A stretch of DNA of 64,000 nt from an uncultured Pelagibacteraceae bacterium (GTDB lineage: Bacteria > Pseudomonadota > Alphaproteobacteria > Pelagibacterales > Pelagibacteraceae), in contig CACBMB010000002.1 in NCBI GenBank assembly GCA_902540275.1, positions 1 to 64,000 on the forward strand, given 5' to 3'. How positions within the stretch are numbered: the stretch's first letter is position 1; the number at the start of each line of letters is the position of its first letter. Both the position numbers and the translations under genes were made by a program. The notes under the pieces are model-generated. The model worked only from the letters and a program-made list of their open reading frames with translations, was not told the DNA's origin and searched no databases. Shown here one piece after another: positions 45,755 to 58,469 of this stretch.

Positions 45755-48700
45755 TTATTGATTTACTTGAGTTTCAGATGGCTCAATTTTTTCTTGCTCT
45801 GATAAAAATTTATTATCGTCTTCAAGAGCTTTTTTGTTCCACTTATTCTTAATATTTCCTGTACCTGCTGGAACTAATCGACCCACTATCACATTTTCCT
45901 TCAATCCATTTAAAGGATCAATTTTGCCTTTAATCGCAGCATCTGTAAGAACTCTTGTAGTTTCTTGGAAAGAAGCTGCAGATATAAAAGACTCAGTTTG
46001 TAATGAAGCTTTTGTAATACCCATTAACACTCTTTCAGCAACTGCTGGCTTTTTTCCCTCTGACTTAATTTTTTCATTTATTATATCAAATTTAATTCTA
46101 TCAACAATTTCTCCAGGAAGGTACGATGTGTCACCAGAATTTTTGACCTCAACTTTTTTTAACATTTGTCTTAGTATCGTCTCAATATGCTTATCATTAA
46201 TAATAACACCTTGTAATCTATACACTTCTTGTACTTGGTTTACAAAATACTCTGTTAAATCTTTAATTCCTAAAATTCTTAATATATCGTGTGGCAAAGG
46301 TTGACCGTCTAGCAAATATTCACCCTTTTGAATTTTTTCACCTTGATTAAAATTAATATGTTTTCCTTTTGGTATTAAATAGTTTGAAGGTTCAGTACCA
46401 TCTTCAGGCACTATTGAAACCCTTTGTTTGCCTCTGACCTCTTTACCGAATACAACTTGTCCATCATTTTCCGCAATGATAGCACTGTCTTTTGCTTTTC
46501 TTGCCTCAAACAATTCAGCGACTCTAGGTAAACCACCAGTTATATCTTTTGTTTTAGTTGTTTCTTTTGGTAATCTAGCAATAACATCTCCAGCAGAAAC
46601 TTTTTGACCATCTTTTACAGACAAAATCGAATCTGGGACTAAATAATATCTAGCTTCATTGTCATCTGCTTTTTTAATCACATTACCTTTTTCGTCTCTT
46701 AAAGTTATTCTAGGTTTTAAATCCGTGCTCTTTGATTGTGATCTCCAATCAATTACAGATTTTGAAGATATACCTGTAGCATCATCTGTGGTTTCTTGTA
46801 TTGAAACGCCATCGATTAAATCTACATAACTAGCTATACCACTCTTTTCAGCAATTACAGGTGTAGTATAAGGATCCCATTCGCAAATTTTAGTGTTTGC
46901 TTTAACTTTATCACTATTTTTAAAAAACAGTTTTGATCCATATGCAACTTTATATACTGCTATTTGAACACCATTATCATCTTCAATTGATAACTGAGTA
47001 TTTCTTCCCATAACTATTAAATTCTTTTTGGAGTCTTCTAAAATATTTGAATTAATAATTTTTAATGTACCTTCATTTTTTGTAACAATTTGAGAATCCT
47101 GTTTTACAGATGCAGTACCTCCTACATGGAAAGTTCTCATAGTTAATTGCGTTCCTGGCTCACCAATAGATTGAGCAGAAATCATTCCTATTGCTTCCCC
47201 AACATGAACCATTTTGCCTCTAGATAAATCTCTTCCATACGAAGTTGCGCAAACACCTTCTTTTGATCCACAAGTCATTACTGAATAAACTTTTACAGAT
47301 TTTATTCCAGCAGCATCAATTTGATCACACCCTGCCTCATCAATCATCGCTAACTTCTTAATAATTACTTCTCCAGTAATAGGATGTTTAACATCATCAA
47401 AAGCAACTCTTCCTAAAGCTCTTTCGGATAAACTTACTACAACATTTCCACCTTCTAAAATTTCTGAAAGTTCAATGAAACCAGGATTTTTACAATCACA
47501 ATCTTTTTTTGTTACTGTTAAGTCTTGCGCAACATCACACAATCTTCTTGTTAAATATCCAGAACTAGCAGTTTTTAATGCAGTGTCGGCTAAACCTTTT
47601 CTAGCTCCATGTGTAGAATTAAAATATTCTAAAGCAGTTAAACCTTCCTTGAAATTTGAAGTAATTGGACTTTCAATAATTTCACCAGACGGTTTAGCGA
47701 TTAAACCTCTCATTCCAGCTAATTGTTTCATTTGTGCGGCTGATCCTCTTGCTCCACTATCAGCCATCATAAATACAGAATTTATTTTTAAACCTTGATC
47801 AGTTTTTTCAGTTGCTGAAATTCCCTTCATCATTTCAGCAGCTACTTTATCAGTACATTTAGACCAAGCATCTACAACTTTATTATATTTCTCACCTCTA
47901 GTTATTAAACCCTCTGTATATTGTGTTTCATAATCAGCTATTAATTTCTTAGTATCATCAATTAGTTGAGTTTTGTTTTTTGGAATGATTAAGTCGTCTT
48001 TACCAAATGATATCCCAGCTTTAAATGCGTGTTTAAATCCAAGATCTTTCAACTTATCACAGAAAATCACAGTTGTTTTCTGACCACAAAATCTAAATAC
48101 AATATCTATAATCTCAGAAACTGTTTTTTTTGGAAGTAAACGATCAATTAATGAAAACTTTATATTATGATTTTTTGGTAATAAATTAGCGAGTAAAAAT
48201 CTTCCTGCTGTAGATGTATATTTTTCAAATTTTTTATTACCTTTTTCATCAACTGTTTCAAATCTTGATATTATAGTACTGTGAACTTTAATTTGATTAG
48301 AAGACAAAGCAAATTCTATTTGATCAGCATTTAAAAAATAACCAGCTGGTTTATCATTTACTGGTTCTTGAGATAAATAATAAATTCCTAAGATCATGTC
48401 CTGACTTGGTACAATGATTGGCTTACCGTTAGATGGAGATAAAATATTATTTGTAGATAACATTAATATTCTTGCCTCTAACTGAGCTTCTAAACTTAAT
48501 GGTACATGAACAGCCATTTGATCACCATCGAAATCTGCATTAAAAGCAGCACAAGTTAATGGATGTAATTCTATTGCATCACCTTCAATCAATTTTGGTT
48601 CAAAGGCTTGAACCCCAAGTCTATGAAGTGTTGGGGCTCTATTCAATAAAACCGGATGCTCTCTTACTATAAGTTCCAATGCATCCCAAACCGCGTTAGT

Positions 48701-49924
48701 CTCTTTCTCAACTAATTTTTTAGCTTGTTTTATAGTTGAAGCTAAACCTAATTTATTTAATCTTGCGTATAAAAATGGTTTGAATAATTCCAAAGCCATT
48801 TTTTTGGGTAATCCACATTCATGTAATTTTAAATCTGGTCCAACAACTATTACTGATCTTCCAGAATAATCAACTCTTTTACCTAATAAATTTTGTCTAA
48901 ATCTTCCCTGTTTACCTTTTAGCATCTCAGCTAAAGATTTTAATGGCCTTTTACCGGTACCCGTTATAACTCTACCTCGTCTACCATTATCAAATAACGC
49001 ATCAACTGACTCTTGAAGCATACGTTTTTCATTTCTTACAATTATATCTGGAGCTTTGAGATCCATTAATCTTTTTAAACGATTATTTCTATTAATTACT
49101 CTTCTATAAAGATCATTGAGATCCGAAGTTGCAAATCTTCCTCCATCTAATGGAACTAAAGGTCTTAATTCTGGTGGAATTACTGGTATAACTGTTAAAA
49201 TCATCCACTCTGGTTTTTGACCAGTTTCAATAAATGACTCTATTAGTTTTAATCTTTTGATCGCTCTTTCTTCATTCACCTTTGATTTTGTTTCTTTTAT
49301 ATAATCAGCAAGGATTTTTTTTTCGTTATTTAAATCTAAATTTTTCAACATTTCGAGCACTGCTTCAGCTCCAATACCAGCGGTAAAAGCTTCTTCACCA
49401 TATTCATCTTGATATTTAGCTAATTCTTCTTCATTTAAGAGTTGATTTTTTTGTAGACCAGTTAATCCAGGTTCAATTACTATAAAATTTTCAAAATACA
49501 AAACTCTCTCAATTTCTTTTAGTTTCATGTCAACTGCTAATGCAATTCTGCTAGGAAGAGATTTTAAAAACCAAATATGAGCAACCGGAGTAGCTAAATT
49601 AATATGACCCATTCTTTCCCTTCTCACATTAGATTTAGTTACTTCAACTCCACATTTCTCACAAATTATACCTCTGAACTTCATTCTTTTGTATTTTCCA
49701 CATAAACATTCGTAATCTTTTATTGGACCAAAAATTCTTGCACAAAAAAGACCATCTTTTTCAGGTCTAAATGTACGATAATTTATAGTTTCAGGTTTTT
49801 TTATTTCACCATAAGTCCAAGATTTTATTTTTTCAGGACTGGCTAGAGAAATCTTAATACTATTAAAATTTTGTGATTCTGATATTTCGTTATTTTTAAA
49901 TAAATCTGTTAATTCTTTTTTCAT
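45755..49924 (-). CDS. rpoC: RNA polymerase beta' subunit
   Basis: [38 protein letters not shown]; the 49930 start is a TTG, ATG at 49924 more likely. Confidence 0.98.
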   Translation of the reverse strand: MKKELTDLFKNNEISESQNFNSIKISLASPEKIKSWTYGEIKKPETINYRTFRPEKDGLFCARIFGPIKDYECLCGKYKRMKFRGIICEKCGVEVTKSNVRRERMGHINLATPVAHIWFLKSLPSRIALAVDMKLKEIERVLYFENFIVIEPGLTGLQKNQLLNEEELAKYQDEYGEEAFTAGIGAEAVLEMLKNLDLNNEKKILADYIKETKSKVNEERAIKRLKLIESFIETGQKPEWMILTVIPVIPPELRPLVPLDGGRFATSDLNDLYRRVINRNNRLKRLMDLKAPDIIVRNEKRMLQESVDALFDNGRRGRVITGTGKRPLKSLAEMLKGKQGRFRQNLLGKRVDYSGRSVIVVGPDLKLHECGLPKKMALELFKPFLYARLNKLGLASTIKQAKKLVEKETNAVWDALELIVREHPVLLNRAPTLHRLGVQAFEPKLIEGDAIELHPLTCAAFNADFDGDQMAVHVPLSLEAQLEARILMLSTNNILSPSNGKPIIVPSQDMILGIYYLSQEPVNDKPAGYFLNADQIEFALSSNQIKVHSTIISRFETVDEKGNKKFEKYTSTAGRFLLANLLPKNHNIKFSLIDRLLPKKTVSEIIDIVFRFCGQKTTVIFCDKLKDLGFKHAFKAGISFGKDDLIIPKNKTQLIDDTKKLIADYETQYTEGLITRGEKYNKVVDAWSKCTDKVAAEMMKGISATEKTDQGLKINSVFMMADSGARGSAAQMKQLAGMRGLIAKPSGEIIESPITSNFKEGLTALEYFNSTHGARKGLADTALKTASSGYLTRRLCDVAQDLTVTKKDCDCKNPGFIELSEILEGGNVVVSLSERALGRVAFDDVKHPITGEVIIKKLAMIDEAGCDQIDAAGIKSVKVYSVMTCGSKEGVCATSYGRDLSRGKMVHVGEAIGMISAQSIGEPGTQLTMRTFHVGGTASVKQDSQIVTKNEGTLKIINSNILEDSKKNLIVMGRNTQLSIEDDNGVQIAVYKVAYGSKLFFKNSDKVKANTKICEWDPYTTPVIAEKSGIASYVDLIDGVSIQETTDDATGISSKSVIDWRSQSKSTDLKPRITLRDEKGNVIKKADDNEARYYLVPDSILSVKDGQKVSAGDVIARLPKETTKTKDITGGLPRVAELFEARKAKDSAIIAENDGQVVFGKEVRGKQRVSIVPEDGTEPSNYLIPKGKHINFNQGEKIQKGEYLLDGQPLPHDILRILGIKDLTEYFVNQVQEVYRLQGVIINDKHIETILRQMLKKVEVKNSGDTSYLPGEIVDRIKFDIINEKIKSEGKKPAVAERVLMGITKASLQTESFISAASFQETTRVLTDAAIKGKIDPLNGLKENVIVGRLVPAGTGNIKNKWNKKALEDDNKFLSEQEKIEPSETQVNQ

Positions 49925-49926
49925 TA

Positions 49927-52900
49927 TCAATTAAGTTCCACATTTAACGCCAAAGATTTTATTTCTTTCACAAGAACGTTGAAAGACTCTGGTATACCTG
50001 ATTCAAAGTTTTCTTCACCTTTAACTATTGTCTCATACACTTTAACTCTTCCAGCTACATCGTCAGATTTAACTGTCAATATTTCTTGTAAAGTATAAGA
50101 GGCTCCATAAGCTTCTAGAGCCCAAACTTCCATTTCACCAAATCTTTGACCTCCAAGTTGGGCTTTTCCACCCAATGGTTGTTGTGTAACCAAACTATAT
50201 GGACCAGTTGATCTAGCATGAATTTTATCCTCAACTAAATGATGAAGTTTAAGCATATAAATAATTCCAACAGTTACAGGTCTATCAAATTTTTCCCCTG
50301 TCCTACCATCCCATAAATATGTTTGACCTGAATTAGGTAATTCAGCTAATTCTAACATTTCAGTCACATTTTTTTCTTTTGCGCCATCAAAAACTGGAGT
50401 TGATATTGCAATACCATTCTGTAAATTTTCACATAAATCTTTAAACTCGTTCTTACTTAATTTATCTACTTTATCTTTAAAGATTTCTTCTCCATAAACT
50501 GATTTTAAAAAATTTGCTATTTTTTCAGTTTTTTCAATTTTTTTATTATTTTCATTAATCAAATTTTTTACTTTTTCACCAAATTCTTTGCATGCCCAAC
50601 CTAAGTGAGTTTCTAAAATTTGACCAACATTCATTCTGCTTGGAACTCCTAGAGGATTCAAAACGATATCTACTGGTCGTCCATCTTCTCTATAAGGCAT
50701 ATCTTCAACAGGAACAATTTTACTAACCACACCTTTGTTTCCATGTCTTCCGGACATTTTATCGCCAGGTCTTAATCTTCTTTTAATAGCAACGAAGACT
50801 TTTACCATTTTCATTACACTTGGAAGTAAATCGTCACCACTTCTAATTTTTAGAACTTTATCCTCAAATCTCTCCGTGATATCTTGTTTTGCTTTATTAT
50901 ATTGATCCTTAAGTTGCTCTAAGGCAGTATCCTCTTTGACTTTACCAATATTAATTTTGAATAAATCATTTATAGTTAGTTGATTAATAAGATCAAAATT
51001 CAATTTTGAACCTGATTCAATATTTTTTAATTTTTTAGATAAAGAAGCTCCAGATAAGATTTGAGCTGCTCTTTGTTTTATACTTCTCTCTAAAATTTCT
51101 TCCTCAACAATCTTATCTTGTTGAACTTGTTCTATTTCAGCTCTTTCTATTGTTATAGATCTTTCATCTTTTTCTATTCCATGTCTATTAAAAACTCTCA
51201 CATCAACAACTGTTCCACTACTGCCTCTTGACATTCTTAGAGATGTATCTGTAACATCAATTGCTTTTTCACCAAAAATAGATCTTAATAATTTCTCCTC
51301 AGGTCCCGAAGCTGAGTCACCTTTAGGAGTAACTTTTCCAACTAAAATATCTCCAGCATTTACCTCTGCACCAATATAAACTATTCCCGACTCATCTAAA
51401 TTTTTCAGAGCTTCTTCGTTTACATTCGGAATGTCTCTGGTAATTTCCTCTTCTCCAAGTTTAGTATCTCTTGCCATTATTTCATACTCAACAATATGGA
51501 CTGATGTAAAAACGTCATCAGTTACACATCTTTCAGAAATCAAAATAGAGTCTTCAAAATTGTAACCTTGCCATGGCATAAAAGCTACCGTAACATTTTT
51601 TCCTAAAGCTAACTCACCTAATTTAGTAGATGGACCATCAGCTATTATGTCACCTGATTTAACCTTATCACCAACTGTTACTAAAGGTCTTTGATTGATG
51701 CATGTATTTTGATTTGATCTTTTGAACTTTTGAAGATTATAAATATCTACTCCTGATTTAGTAAAATCACTATCCTCAGTTACTTTTATTACAATTCTCT
51801 TACCATCAATTTTATCTACAATACCATCTCTTTTTGCTACTATTGTTACACCTGAGTCTAATGCCACATCGCTTTCTATTCCAGTCCCAACTAAAGGAGA
51901 CTCTGGTTTAAGTAATGGAACAGCTTGTCTCATCATATTTGAACCCATTAAAGCTCTATTTGCATCATCATTTTCTAAAAAAGGTATTAGAGATGCAGCA
52001 ACTGAAACTAATTGTTTTGGAGAAACGTCTATGTAATCAATTGTATCAGGCTTAGCTAAAAGAAAATTTAAATTTTGTCTACAAGACACTAAATCCTCAA
52101 TAATTTTTCCATTTTTGTCTATTTTTGTATTTGCTTGAGCAATAGTAAATCTTGTTTCTTCCATTGCTGATAGATATTCTACATTATCTTGCACTACTCC
52201 ATTTTTAACTCTTTTGTAGGGACTTTCTATGAAACCATATTTATTTATTTTTGCATAAGTCGACAAACTATTAATAAGACCAATATTGGGTCCCTCTGGT
52301 GTTTCAATTGGACAAATTCTTCCATAATGAGTTGGATGTACGTCTCTTACTTCAAATCCAGCTCTCTCTCGAGTTAATCCACCTGGGCCCAAAGCTGAAA
52401 CTCTTCTTTTATGTGTTATTTCTGATAAAGGATTAGTTTGATCCATAAATTGTGAGAGTTGGGAACTTGCAAAAAAATCTTTTAGTGAAACTGTTAATGG
52501 TTTAGCATTAATTAAATCCTGAGGCATAGCAGACTCAACATCTAAAGTTGTCATCTTTTCTTTTATTGCTCTTTCCATTCTATAAACACCTATACGAGCT
52601 TGATTTTCTACCAATTCGCCAACAGATCTAACTCTTCTATTGCCAAGATGGTCAATGTCATCAACTTCATCTTTTCCATCTCTAAGATCTAGCATTTTGT
52701 GAATAATTGCAATTACATCATCGTTTCTTAAAATAGTAATTTTGTCTGAACACTCTAAATCTAATCTTGAATTCATTTTTACTCTTCCAACATCTGATAA
52801 GTCATATCTATCAGAACTAAAAAATAAATTATTAAAGATTTGAGTTGCGATTTCAATAGTTGGAGGCTCACCTGGTCTTAACATTTTGTATATTTCCGTA

Positions 52901-54015
52901 ATTGCTTCATCCTTTGTGTTATTCTTATCATTGAGAATAGTTGTTAGTAAATATGGTCCTTTATTAATTGAATTAGTTACTGATATTTGAATTGAATGGA
53001 TTTTTGCATCTAAAATTTTTTGAACTATAGTTTCATTTAGCTCTGTTCCAATTTTGAAAATATCTCCCTCTTCCTCACTAATTTTAATATCGTTATGAAG
53101 AAATTTTCCGTAAATTGACTCTTTAGACACCAAAATATCTTTTAAACCCTCTTGTTCAATTTTTTTTGCGTTAAGATAATTAATTTTTTGTCCGAGTTTA
53201 ATTACAACTTTACCGTTTTTAGCATCTATTACTTCTTCAGAAAAATTTTTCGCTTTGTAGTTCTCAGGATTAAATTTAGTTTTCCATTTACTTGAACTAG
53301 AATCAAAAACATATTTTTCACTTTCATAAAATTCATTAGCAATTTCAGGTTTAGAATATCCTAAAGCAAGCAATAAAGTCGAGGTCAGTATTTTTTTCTT
53401 TCTATCTATTTTAAAATATAATAAATCTTTGACATCGTATTCAAAATCTAACCAGGAACCTCTATTTGGTATAACTCTACAATTAAATAATAATTTTCCA
53501 CTAGCATGTGTTTTTCCTTTATCATGATCAAAAAAAACACCTGGACTTCTATGCATTTGATTAACTACAACTCGTTGTACACCATTTGTAATAAACGTTC
53601 CGCTGTTTGTCATCATTGGAACTTCACCCATATAAACTTCTTGCTCTTTGGCTGATAAAATATCTTTAGTATTATTTTCTTGATTTATTTCATATACAAC
53701 TAATCTTAATGTACATTTTAATGCAGAAGAATACGTTAAACCTCTAGCTATACATTCCTCAACATCAAATTTTGGTTTTTCTAATTTATAAGATACGTAC
53801 TCTAATGTTGCTTTATCATTTAGATCCTCAATTGGAAAAATACTTTTAAATACTCTGTCAAAACCTTTAACTAATTCCCCAGCATCAGGATTAAAATGAG
53901 TTAATTCTTTGTAAGAATTTTTTTGAACTTCTATAAGATTTGGTATTGATAAACTTTCCTTAAGTTTACCAAAATTTTTTCTAATATTCTTTTTTTCAGT
54001 AAAAGATAATTGCAT
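49927..54015 (-). CDS. rpoB: RNA polymerase beta subunit
   Basis: [63 protein letters not shown]. Confidence 0.98.
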   Translation of the reverse strand: MQLSFTEKKNIRKNFGKLKESLSIPNLIEVQKNSYKELTHFNPDAGELVKGFDRVFKSIFPIEDLNDKATLEYVSYKLEKPKFDVEECIARGLTYSSALKCTLRLVVYEINQENNTKDILSAKEQEVYMGEVPMMTNSGTFITNGVQRVVVNQMHRSPGVFFDHDKGKTHASGKLLFNCRVIPNRGSWLDFEYDVKDLLYFKIDRKKKILTSTLLLALGYSKPEIANEFYESEKYVFDSSSSKWKTKFNPENYKAKNFSEEVIDAKNGKVVIKLGQKINYLNAKKIEQEGLKDILVSKESIYGKFLHNDIKISEEEGDIFKIGTELNETIVQKILDAKIHSIQISVTNSINKGPYLLTTILNDKNNTKDEAITEIYKMLRPGEPPTIEIATQIFNNLFFSSDRYDLSDVGRVKMNSRLDLECSDKITILRNDDVIAIIHKMLDLRDGKDEVDDIDHLGNRRVRSVGELVENQARIGVYRMERAIKEKMTTLDVESAMPQDLINAKPLTVSLKDFFASSQLSQFMDQTNPLSEITHKRRVSALGPGGLTRERAGFEVRDVHPTHYGRICPIETPEGPNIGLINSLSTYAKINKYGFIESPYKRVKNGVVQDNVEYLSAMEETRFTIAQANTKIDKNGKIIEDLVSCRQNLNFLLAKPDTIDYIDVSPKQLVSVAASLIPFLENDDANRALMGSNMMRQAVPLLKPESPLVGTGIESDVALDSGVTIVAKRDGIVDKIDGKRIVIKVTEDSDFTKSGVDIYNLQKFKRSNQNTCINQRPLVTVGDKVKSGDIIADGPSTKLGELALGKNVTVAFMPWQGYNFEDSILISERCVTDDVFTSVHIVEYEIMARDTKLGEEEITRDIPNVNEEALKNLDESGIVYIGAEVNAGDILVGKVTPKGDSASGPEEKLLRSIFGEKAIDVTDTSLRMSRGSSGTVVDVRVFNRHGIEKDERSITIERAEIEQVQQDKIVEEEILERSIKQRAAQILSGASLSKKLKNIESGSKLNFDLINQLTINDLFKINIGKVKEDTALEQLKDQYNKAKQDITERFEDKVLKIRSGDDLLPSVMKMVKVFVAIKRRLRPGDKMSGRHGNKGVVSKIVPVEDMPYREDGRPVDIVLNPLGVPSRMNVGQILETHLGWACKEFGEKVKNLINENNKKIEKTEKIANFLKSVYGEEIFKDKVDKLSKNEFKDLCENLQNGIAISTPVFDGAKEKNVTEMLELAELPNSGQTYLWDGRTGEKFDRPVTVGIIYMLKLHHLVEDKIHARSTGPYSLVTQQPLGGKAQLGGQRFGEMEVWALEAYGASYTLQEILTVKSDDVAGRVKVYETIVKGEENFESGIPESFNVLVKEIKSLALNVELN

Positions 54016-54024
54016 CTATGTATT

Positions 54025-54052
54025 AATACTGATTAAAAAATTAATCAGTATT
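54025..54052 (-). promoter_or_regulatory. Perfect 12-bp inverted repeat with 4-nt loop in the rplL-rpoB intergenic gap
   Basis: AATACTGATTAA-AAAA-TTAATCAGTATT; ends 9 nt upstream of rpoB ATG. Confidence 0.75.
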
Positions 54053-54070
54053 TATAAAATCCTTATTAAT

Positions 54071-54436
54071 TTATTTAAGTTCTACTTTTGCGCCTGCAGC
54101 TTCTAATTTAGCTTTTATTTCTTCAGCTTCTTTTTTTGGAACACCAGCTTTAACTTCTTTTGGTGCACCTTCTACTAGATCTTTAGCTTCTTTTAATCCA
54201 AGTGAAGTTGCTGCTCTAACTTCTTTAATAACATTGATTTTTTTATCACCAGCAGAAATTAACATGATTGAAAAGTCATCTTTTTCTTCGGCTGCTGCTG
54301 CACCACCCGCTGCTGCTGGTGCTGCTGCTGTCATTGGCGTTACTCCCCATTTTTCTTCTAATTGTTTTGAAAGCTCAGCAGCTTCGGCAACTGTTAAGCT
54401 TGACAAGTCTTCGATAATTTTATTTAGGTCTGGCAT
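54071..54436 (-). CDS. rplL: 50S ribosomal protein L7/L12
   Basis: [50 protein letters not shown]. Confidence 0.98.
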   Translation of the reverse strand: MPDLNKIIEDLSSLTVAEAAELSKQLEEKWGVTPMTAAAPAAAGGAAAAEEKDDFSIMLISAGDKKINVIKEVRAATSLGLKEAKDLVEGAPKEVKAGVPKKEAEEIKAKLEAAGAKVELK

Positions 54437-54440
54437 ATGT

Positions 54441-54962
54441 CTACTCTTTAGGTTGTTTTTCAGAATTTTCTGGTGGTAAACTACTCATTTTTTCTGAACG
54501 TGCAAGCAAAATACTAATTATTTTTGATGCTGAAGCATTCAAAATACCCACTATATTAGCTCTTGCTTCATCTAATGTAGGTAAATTTGCGACATTCATG
54601 ACACCAGCTTGATCTAAAACCTCATTATTCATCATTCCACCAATCAATTTTAGATTCTCATTATCTTTAGCAAATTTTGACAAAATTCTTGCTGACATAA
54701 TTGCATCTTCGCCAAAGGCAACGGCTGTAGGACCAGTGAATAAGTTTGATAAATCTTTACATTTAGTTTTTTCAAGTGCTAACTTTGTTATTCTATTTTT
54801 TGTAATCTTAAAAATAATACCATGTTCTCTCATTTTTGATCTTAAATCATCAAGTTGTGTCATGGTTAACCCTTGATAATGTGTAACCATAATTGCTTTA
54901 CTATTTTCAAACTGATTAGTCATTTCAGTAATGTAATTTTTTTTTTGTTCTTTATTCATCAT
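54441..54962 (-). CDS. rplJ: 50S ribosomal protein L10
   Basis: Between rplA and rpl[42 protein letters not shown]. Confidence 0.97.
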   Translation of the reverse strand: MMNKEQKKNYITEMTNQFENSKAIMVTHYQGLTMTQLDDLRSKMREHGIIFKITKNRITKLALEKTKCKDLSNLFTGPTAVAFGEDAIMSARILSKFAKDNENLKLIGGMMNNEVLDQAGVMNVANLPTLDEARANIVGILNASASKIISILLARSEKMSSLPPENSEKQPKE

Positions 54963-54964
54963 AA

Positions 54965-55654
54965 CTAAATATTTTTCCCAATTTTAAGTTTGTATGAAAC
55001 ACCCATAGTTGAGGTAAGAAAAGTAGATTTTATCAACTCACCTTTAATTGTATTGTTTGATTTTTCTTTTTCTAAAGTTTCTAATATTGCATTAAAATTT
55101 TTAATTAACTTATCATCACTAAATGATTTTTTTCCAATACTCACTCCAATGTTCCCATCTTTATCATTTCTAATTTCTACTTGACCAGACTTAGCATCTG
55201 TAACTGCTTGCTTAAGATTTTCAGTTACAGAACCTAGTTTAGGGTTTGGCATTAATCCTTTTGGGCCTAAAACTTTACCAAGTTTTGATAATTTAATCAT
55301 CATTTTTGGAGTACAAATTAATTTTTCAAAATTTAACTCTCCGTTTTTGATCTTTTCTATAAAATCCTCGCCACCTACTATATCTGCTCCAGCTGATTTT
55401 GCTTCAGTCTCTTTTGAATCTTCACAAACAACTGCAACTTTAACTTTTTTACCAGTTCCACCAGGAAGATTGACAACTGTTCTGATATTAATTTCACTTT
55501 TTTTTTGTTTATTATTAATTTGAAAACTTAAATCTACAGATTCATCAAATTTGGTTGTACAATTTTTTTTTACAACTGGTAAAAGTTTATCTATACTTTC
55601 AGATGGTAGTTCAAAAGTTTTTTCTGGAAGTTTTTTAAATCTCTTTGAACTCAT
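54965..55654 (-). CDS. rplA: 50S ribosomal protein L1
   Basis: KLICTPKMMIKLSKLGKVLGPKGLMPNPKLGSVT; ATG at 55654 (MSSKRFKKLPEK) avoids the long rplK overlap in the ORF track. Confidence 0.97.
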   Translation of the reverse strand: MSSKRFKKLPEKTFELPSESIDKLLPVVKKNCTTKFDESVDLSFQINNKQKKSEINIRTVVNLPGGTGKKVKVAVVCEDSKETEAKSAGADIVGGEDFIEKIKNGELNFEKLICTPKMMIKLSKLGKVLGPKGLMPNPKLGSVTENLKQAVTDAKSGQVEIRNDKDGNIGVSIGKKSFSDDKLIKNFNAILETLEKEKSNNTIKGELIKSTFLTSTMGVSYKLKIGKNI

Positions 55655-55655
55655 C

Positions 55656-56087
55656 TTAATCCTTAACCTCAATTCCCATTGATCTTGCCGAACCAGCAAT
55701 AATTTTTACAGCTTGCTCTAAGTCTAAGGCATTTAAGTCATTCATTTTTTGTTTTGCTATTTCCTCAGCTTGTTTTTTTGTAATTGATGCAACAATATTT
55801 CTACCAGGTTCTTGAGAACCACTTTTTAACTTCGCTGCTTCTCTAATAAAAAAAGATGCTGGAGGAGATTTAATCTTAAAATCAAATTTTTTATCTTTAT
55901 AAACAGTTATTTCTACTGGAACAGGCTTTCCTGCTAATGATTTTGTTTTATCATTAAAAGCTTTACAAAATTCCATAATATTTACACCTCGTTGTCCTAG
56001 TGCAGGACCTACAGGTGGTGCTGGATTAGCTTGGCCACCTTTTATCTGAAGCTTTATAAATCCACTTATTTCTTTTTTTGCTGCCAT
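55656..56087 (-). CDS. rplK: 50S ribosomal protein L11
   Basis: [35 protein letters not shown]. Confidence 0.98.
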   Translation of the reverse strand: MAAKKEISGFIKLQIKGGQANPAPPVGPALGQRGVNIMEFCKAFNDKTKSLAGKPVPVEITVYKDKKFDFKIKSPPASFFIREAAKLKSGSQEPGRNIVASITKKQAEEIAKQKMNDLNALDLEQAVKIIAGSARSMGIEVKD

Positions 56088-56617
56088 TAACTTACTTTCT
56101 CCACTTGGTTATATTCTAAATCAACTGGTGTAGGTCTACCAAATATTGAAACCGAAACTTTTAATCTTGATTTTTCTTCATCAATTCCTTCAACCATGCC
56201 ATTGAAAGATGCAAAAGGCCCGTCAACAACTTGAACTTTTTCTCCTACGCTGTACTCTATACCAGATTTTGGCTGTGCTACACCATCTTTTATTTGTCCT
56301 AATATTTTTTCTATTTCTTTATCTGAAACTGGCACTGGGATCCCTTTTGAGCCTAAGAAACCACTTACTCTTTTAATATTTTTAATCATATGGTAAATGT
56401 CATTGTTCATCTCACTTTTAATCAAAATATAACCTGGAAAATATTTTTTTTTTCTTTGAATCCTTTTACCTCTTTTAACTTCTGTAACATCATGTGTAGG
56501 TACTATTATTTCTTCAAATTTGTCAGAAATTTTTGCTTTATCAGCCTCTTCCTTAATAAGTCCAGCTACTTTATTTTCAAAACTTGAATGAGATTGAACG
56601 ATGTACCAATTTTTCAT
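56087..56617 (-). CDS. nusG: Transcription antitermination protein NusG
   Basis: [81 protein letters not shown]. Confidence 0.98.
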   Translation of the reverse strand: MKNWYIVQSHSSFENKVAGLIKEEADKAKISDKFEEIIVPTHDVTEVKRGKRIQRKKKYFPGYILIKSEMNNDIYHMIKNIKRVSGFLGSKGIPVPVSDKEIEKILGQIKDGVAQPKSGIEYSVGEKVQVVDGPFASFNGMVEGIDEEKSRLKVSVSIFGRPTPVDLEYNQVEKVS

Positions 56618-56808
56618 TAGATACTCACCTTAAGTAATATTTCTAAAAAAAATTTAAGTACCTGGTCTAGTAATAAAAAAAATAATGACATAACTACAGC
56701 CATTAAAAAAACCATTAAAGCACCTTGCAAAGTTTCTTTACCAGTTGGCCATGAAACTTTAAATGCTTCCTGTTTAACTTCCTGTATAAATTTAATCGGG
56801 TTTTTCAT
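56617..56808 (-). CDS. secE: Preprotein translocase SecE
   Basis: 63 aa; FIQEVKQEAFKVSWPTGKETLQGALMVFLMAVVMSLFFLLLDQ. Confidence 0.96.
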   Translation of the reverse strand: MKNPIKFIQEVKQEAFKVSWPTGKETLQGALMVFLMAVVMSLFFLLLDQVLKFFLEILLKVSI

Positions 56809-56824
56809 ATTTCTATTCCTAAAT

Positions 56825-56900
56825 TGGCAGGAGCGGAGGGACTCGAACCCTCAGCCTCCGGTTTTGGAGACCGGCGCTCTACCAATTGAGCTACACTCCT
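56825..56900 (-). tRNA. tRNA-Trp (anticodon CCA)
   Basis: Reverse complement AGGAGTGTAGCTCAATTGGTAGAGCGCCGGTCTCCAAAACCGGAGGCTGAGGGTTCGAGTCCCTCCGCTCCTGCCA. Confidence 0.97.
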
Positions 56901-56909
56901 ATATAGAGC

Positions 56910-58100
56910 TTACTCTATAATTTTAGTTACTACTCCTGCTCCTACTGTTCTTCCACCTTCTCTAATTGCAAAGTTTAATTTTTCTGACATCGCAATTGGA
57001 GTGATTAATTTTACTGTAAACTTAGCATCATCACCTGGCATTACCATTTCAGTACCAGATGGTAATTCTACTTCACCTGTAACATCAGTAGTTCTAAAGT
57101 AAAACTGTGGTCTGTACTTTGTAAAAAAAGGAGTGTGTCTACCACCCTCTTCTTTTTTTAATACATAGGCTTGAGCTTCAAATTTAGTATGAGGCGTCAC
57201 TGAACCAGATTTACAAAGAACTTGTCCTCTTTCTACATCAGTTCTTTCAACACCTCTTAAAAGTACTCCGATGTTATCTCCAGCCTCACCTGAGTCTAAA
57301 AGTTTTCTAAACATTTCAACTCCAGTACAAACAGATTTTTTCGTTTCTCTAATTCCAACAATTTCGATTTCATCACCTGTTTTAATTACACCAGATTCTA
57401 CTCTTCCTGTAACAACGGTACCTCTACCAGAAATTGAAAAAACATCTTCAACAGGCATTAAAAAATCTTTATCCTTTGGTCTGTCTGGTTGTGGAATAAA
57501 TTCATCTACATTTTTCATTAATTGTAAGATGGAATTTTTTCCTATTTCATCATCTCTTCCCTCTACTGCTGCTAATGCAGAACCTTTCGCGATTGGAGTT
57601 TTATCTCCTGGGAATTTATATGATGTTAATAATTCTTTAATTTCCTCTTCAACAAGATCAATCATTTCTTTGTCATCAACCTGATCAACTTTGTTTAAGT
57701 ATACAACAATCGCAGGAACACCAACTTGTCTAGCTAAAAGTATGTGTTCTCTAGTTTGTGGCATAGGTCCATCGGCTGCATTAACAACTAAAATTGCACC
57801 ATCCATTTGCGCTGCACCAGTAATCATATTTTTTACATAGTCAGCATGTCCTGGACAATCTACGTGTGCATAATGTCTTTTTTCTGTCTCGTACTCAACA
57901 TGCGCAGTTGAAATAGTAATTCCTCTCTCTTTTTCCTCTGGAGCTTTATCAATTTGATCATACGCAATAGCTGTTGCGCCACCTGTTTCAGCTAAAACTT
58001 TAGTGATTGCTGCAGTCAAAGTTGTTTTTCCATGGTCTACGTGACCTATAGTACCGATATTACAATGCGGTTTATTTCTTACAAATTTTTCTTTCGACAT
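56910..58100 (-). CDS. tuf: Elongation factor Tu
   Basis: [26 protein letters not shown]...[22 protein letters not shown]. Confidence 0.98.
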   Translation of the reverse strand: MSKEKFVRNKPHCNIGTIGHVDHGKTTLTAAITKVLAETGGATAIAYDQIDKAPEEKERGITISTAHVEYETEKRHYAHVDCPGHADYVKNMITGAAQMDGAILVVNAADGPMPQTREHILLARQVGVPAIVVYLNKVDQVDDKEMIDLVEEEIKELLTSYKFPGDKTPIAKGSALAAVEGRDDEIGKNSILQLMKNVDEFIPQPDRPKDKDFLMPVEDVFSISGRGTVVTGRVESGVIKTGDEIEIVGIRETKKSVCTGVEMFRKLLDSGEAGDNIGVLLRGVERTDVERGQVLCKSGSVTPHTKFEAQAYVLKKEEGGRHTPFFTKYRPQFYFRTTDVTGEVELPSGTEMVMPGDDAKFTVKLITPIAMSEKLNFAIREGGRTVGAGVVTKIIE

Positions 58101-58133
58101 TTTTTTTCCTCTTTATTTTTTAATTTTATTTCT

Positions 58134-58207
58134 TGGAGCGGGTAAAGGGAATCGAACCCTTACATCCAGCTTGGAAGGCTAGCGTTCTACCATTGAACTA
58201 CACCCGC
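58134..58207 (-). tRNA. tRNA-Gly (anticodon TCC)
   Basis: Reverse complement GCGGGTGTAGTTCAATGGTAGAACGCTAGCCTTCCAAGCTGGATGTAAGGGTTCGATTCCCTTTACCCGCTCCA. Confidence 0.97.
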
Positions 58208-58253
58208 ACAAACCCAAGAATAACACTCCAGTATCATTTAAAATTTCATTGAA

Positions 58254-58339
58254 TGGTGGAGGGGGAAAGATTCGAACTTTCGAAGACCGAAGTCAACGGG
58301 TTTACAGCCCGCCCCATTTGACCGCTCTGGAACCCCTCC
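58254..58339 (-). tRNA. tRNA-Tyr (anticodon GTA)
   Basis: Reverse complement GGAGGGGTTCCAGAGCGGTCAAATGGGGCGGGCTGTAAACCCGTTGACTTCGGTCTTCGAAAGTTCGAATCTTTCCCCCTCCACCA, long variable arm. Confidence 0.96.
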
Positions 58340-58469
58340 CTTAGGGGAAGTGTCCCCTTGTTCAATAAAGCTTCAAACAACAAGCGTTTTATATATTTTA
58401 TTTATGCAAATGCAACACGTGATTTATTGGGAAAAAGTCTAAAAAAACGTGTAAATATATGTAAATTTT

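Noticed and set aside
45834-46304. 156-aa plus-strand ORF opposite rpoC
   Set aside because: Antisense to a highly conserved rpoC region; no recognisable family; typical shadow ORF in AT-rich coding DNA.
57271-57684. 137-aa plus-strand ORF opposite tuf
   Set aside because: Antisense shadow of tuf with no independent support.
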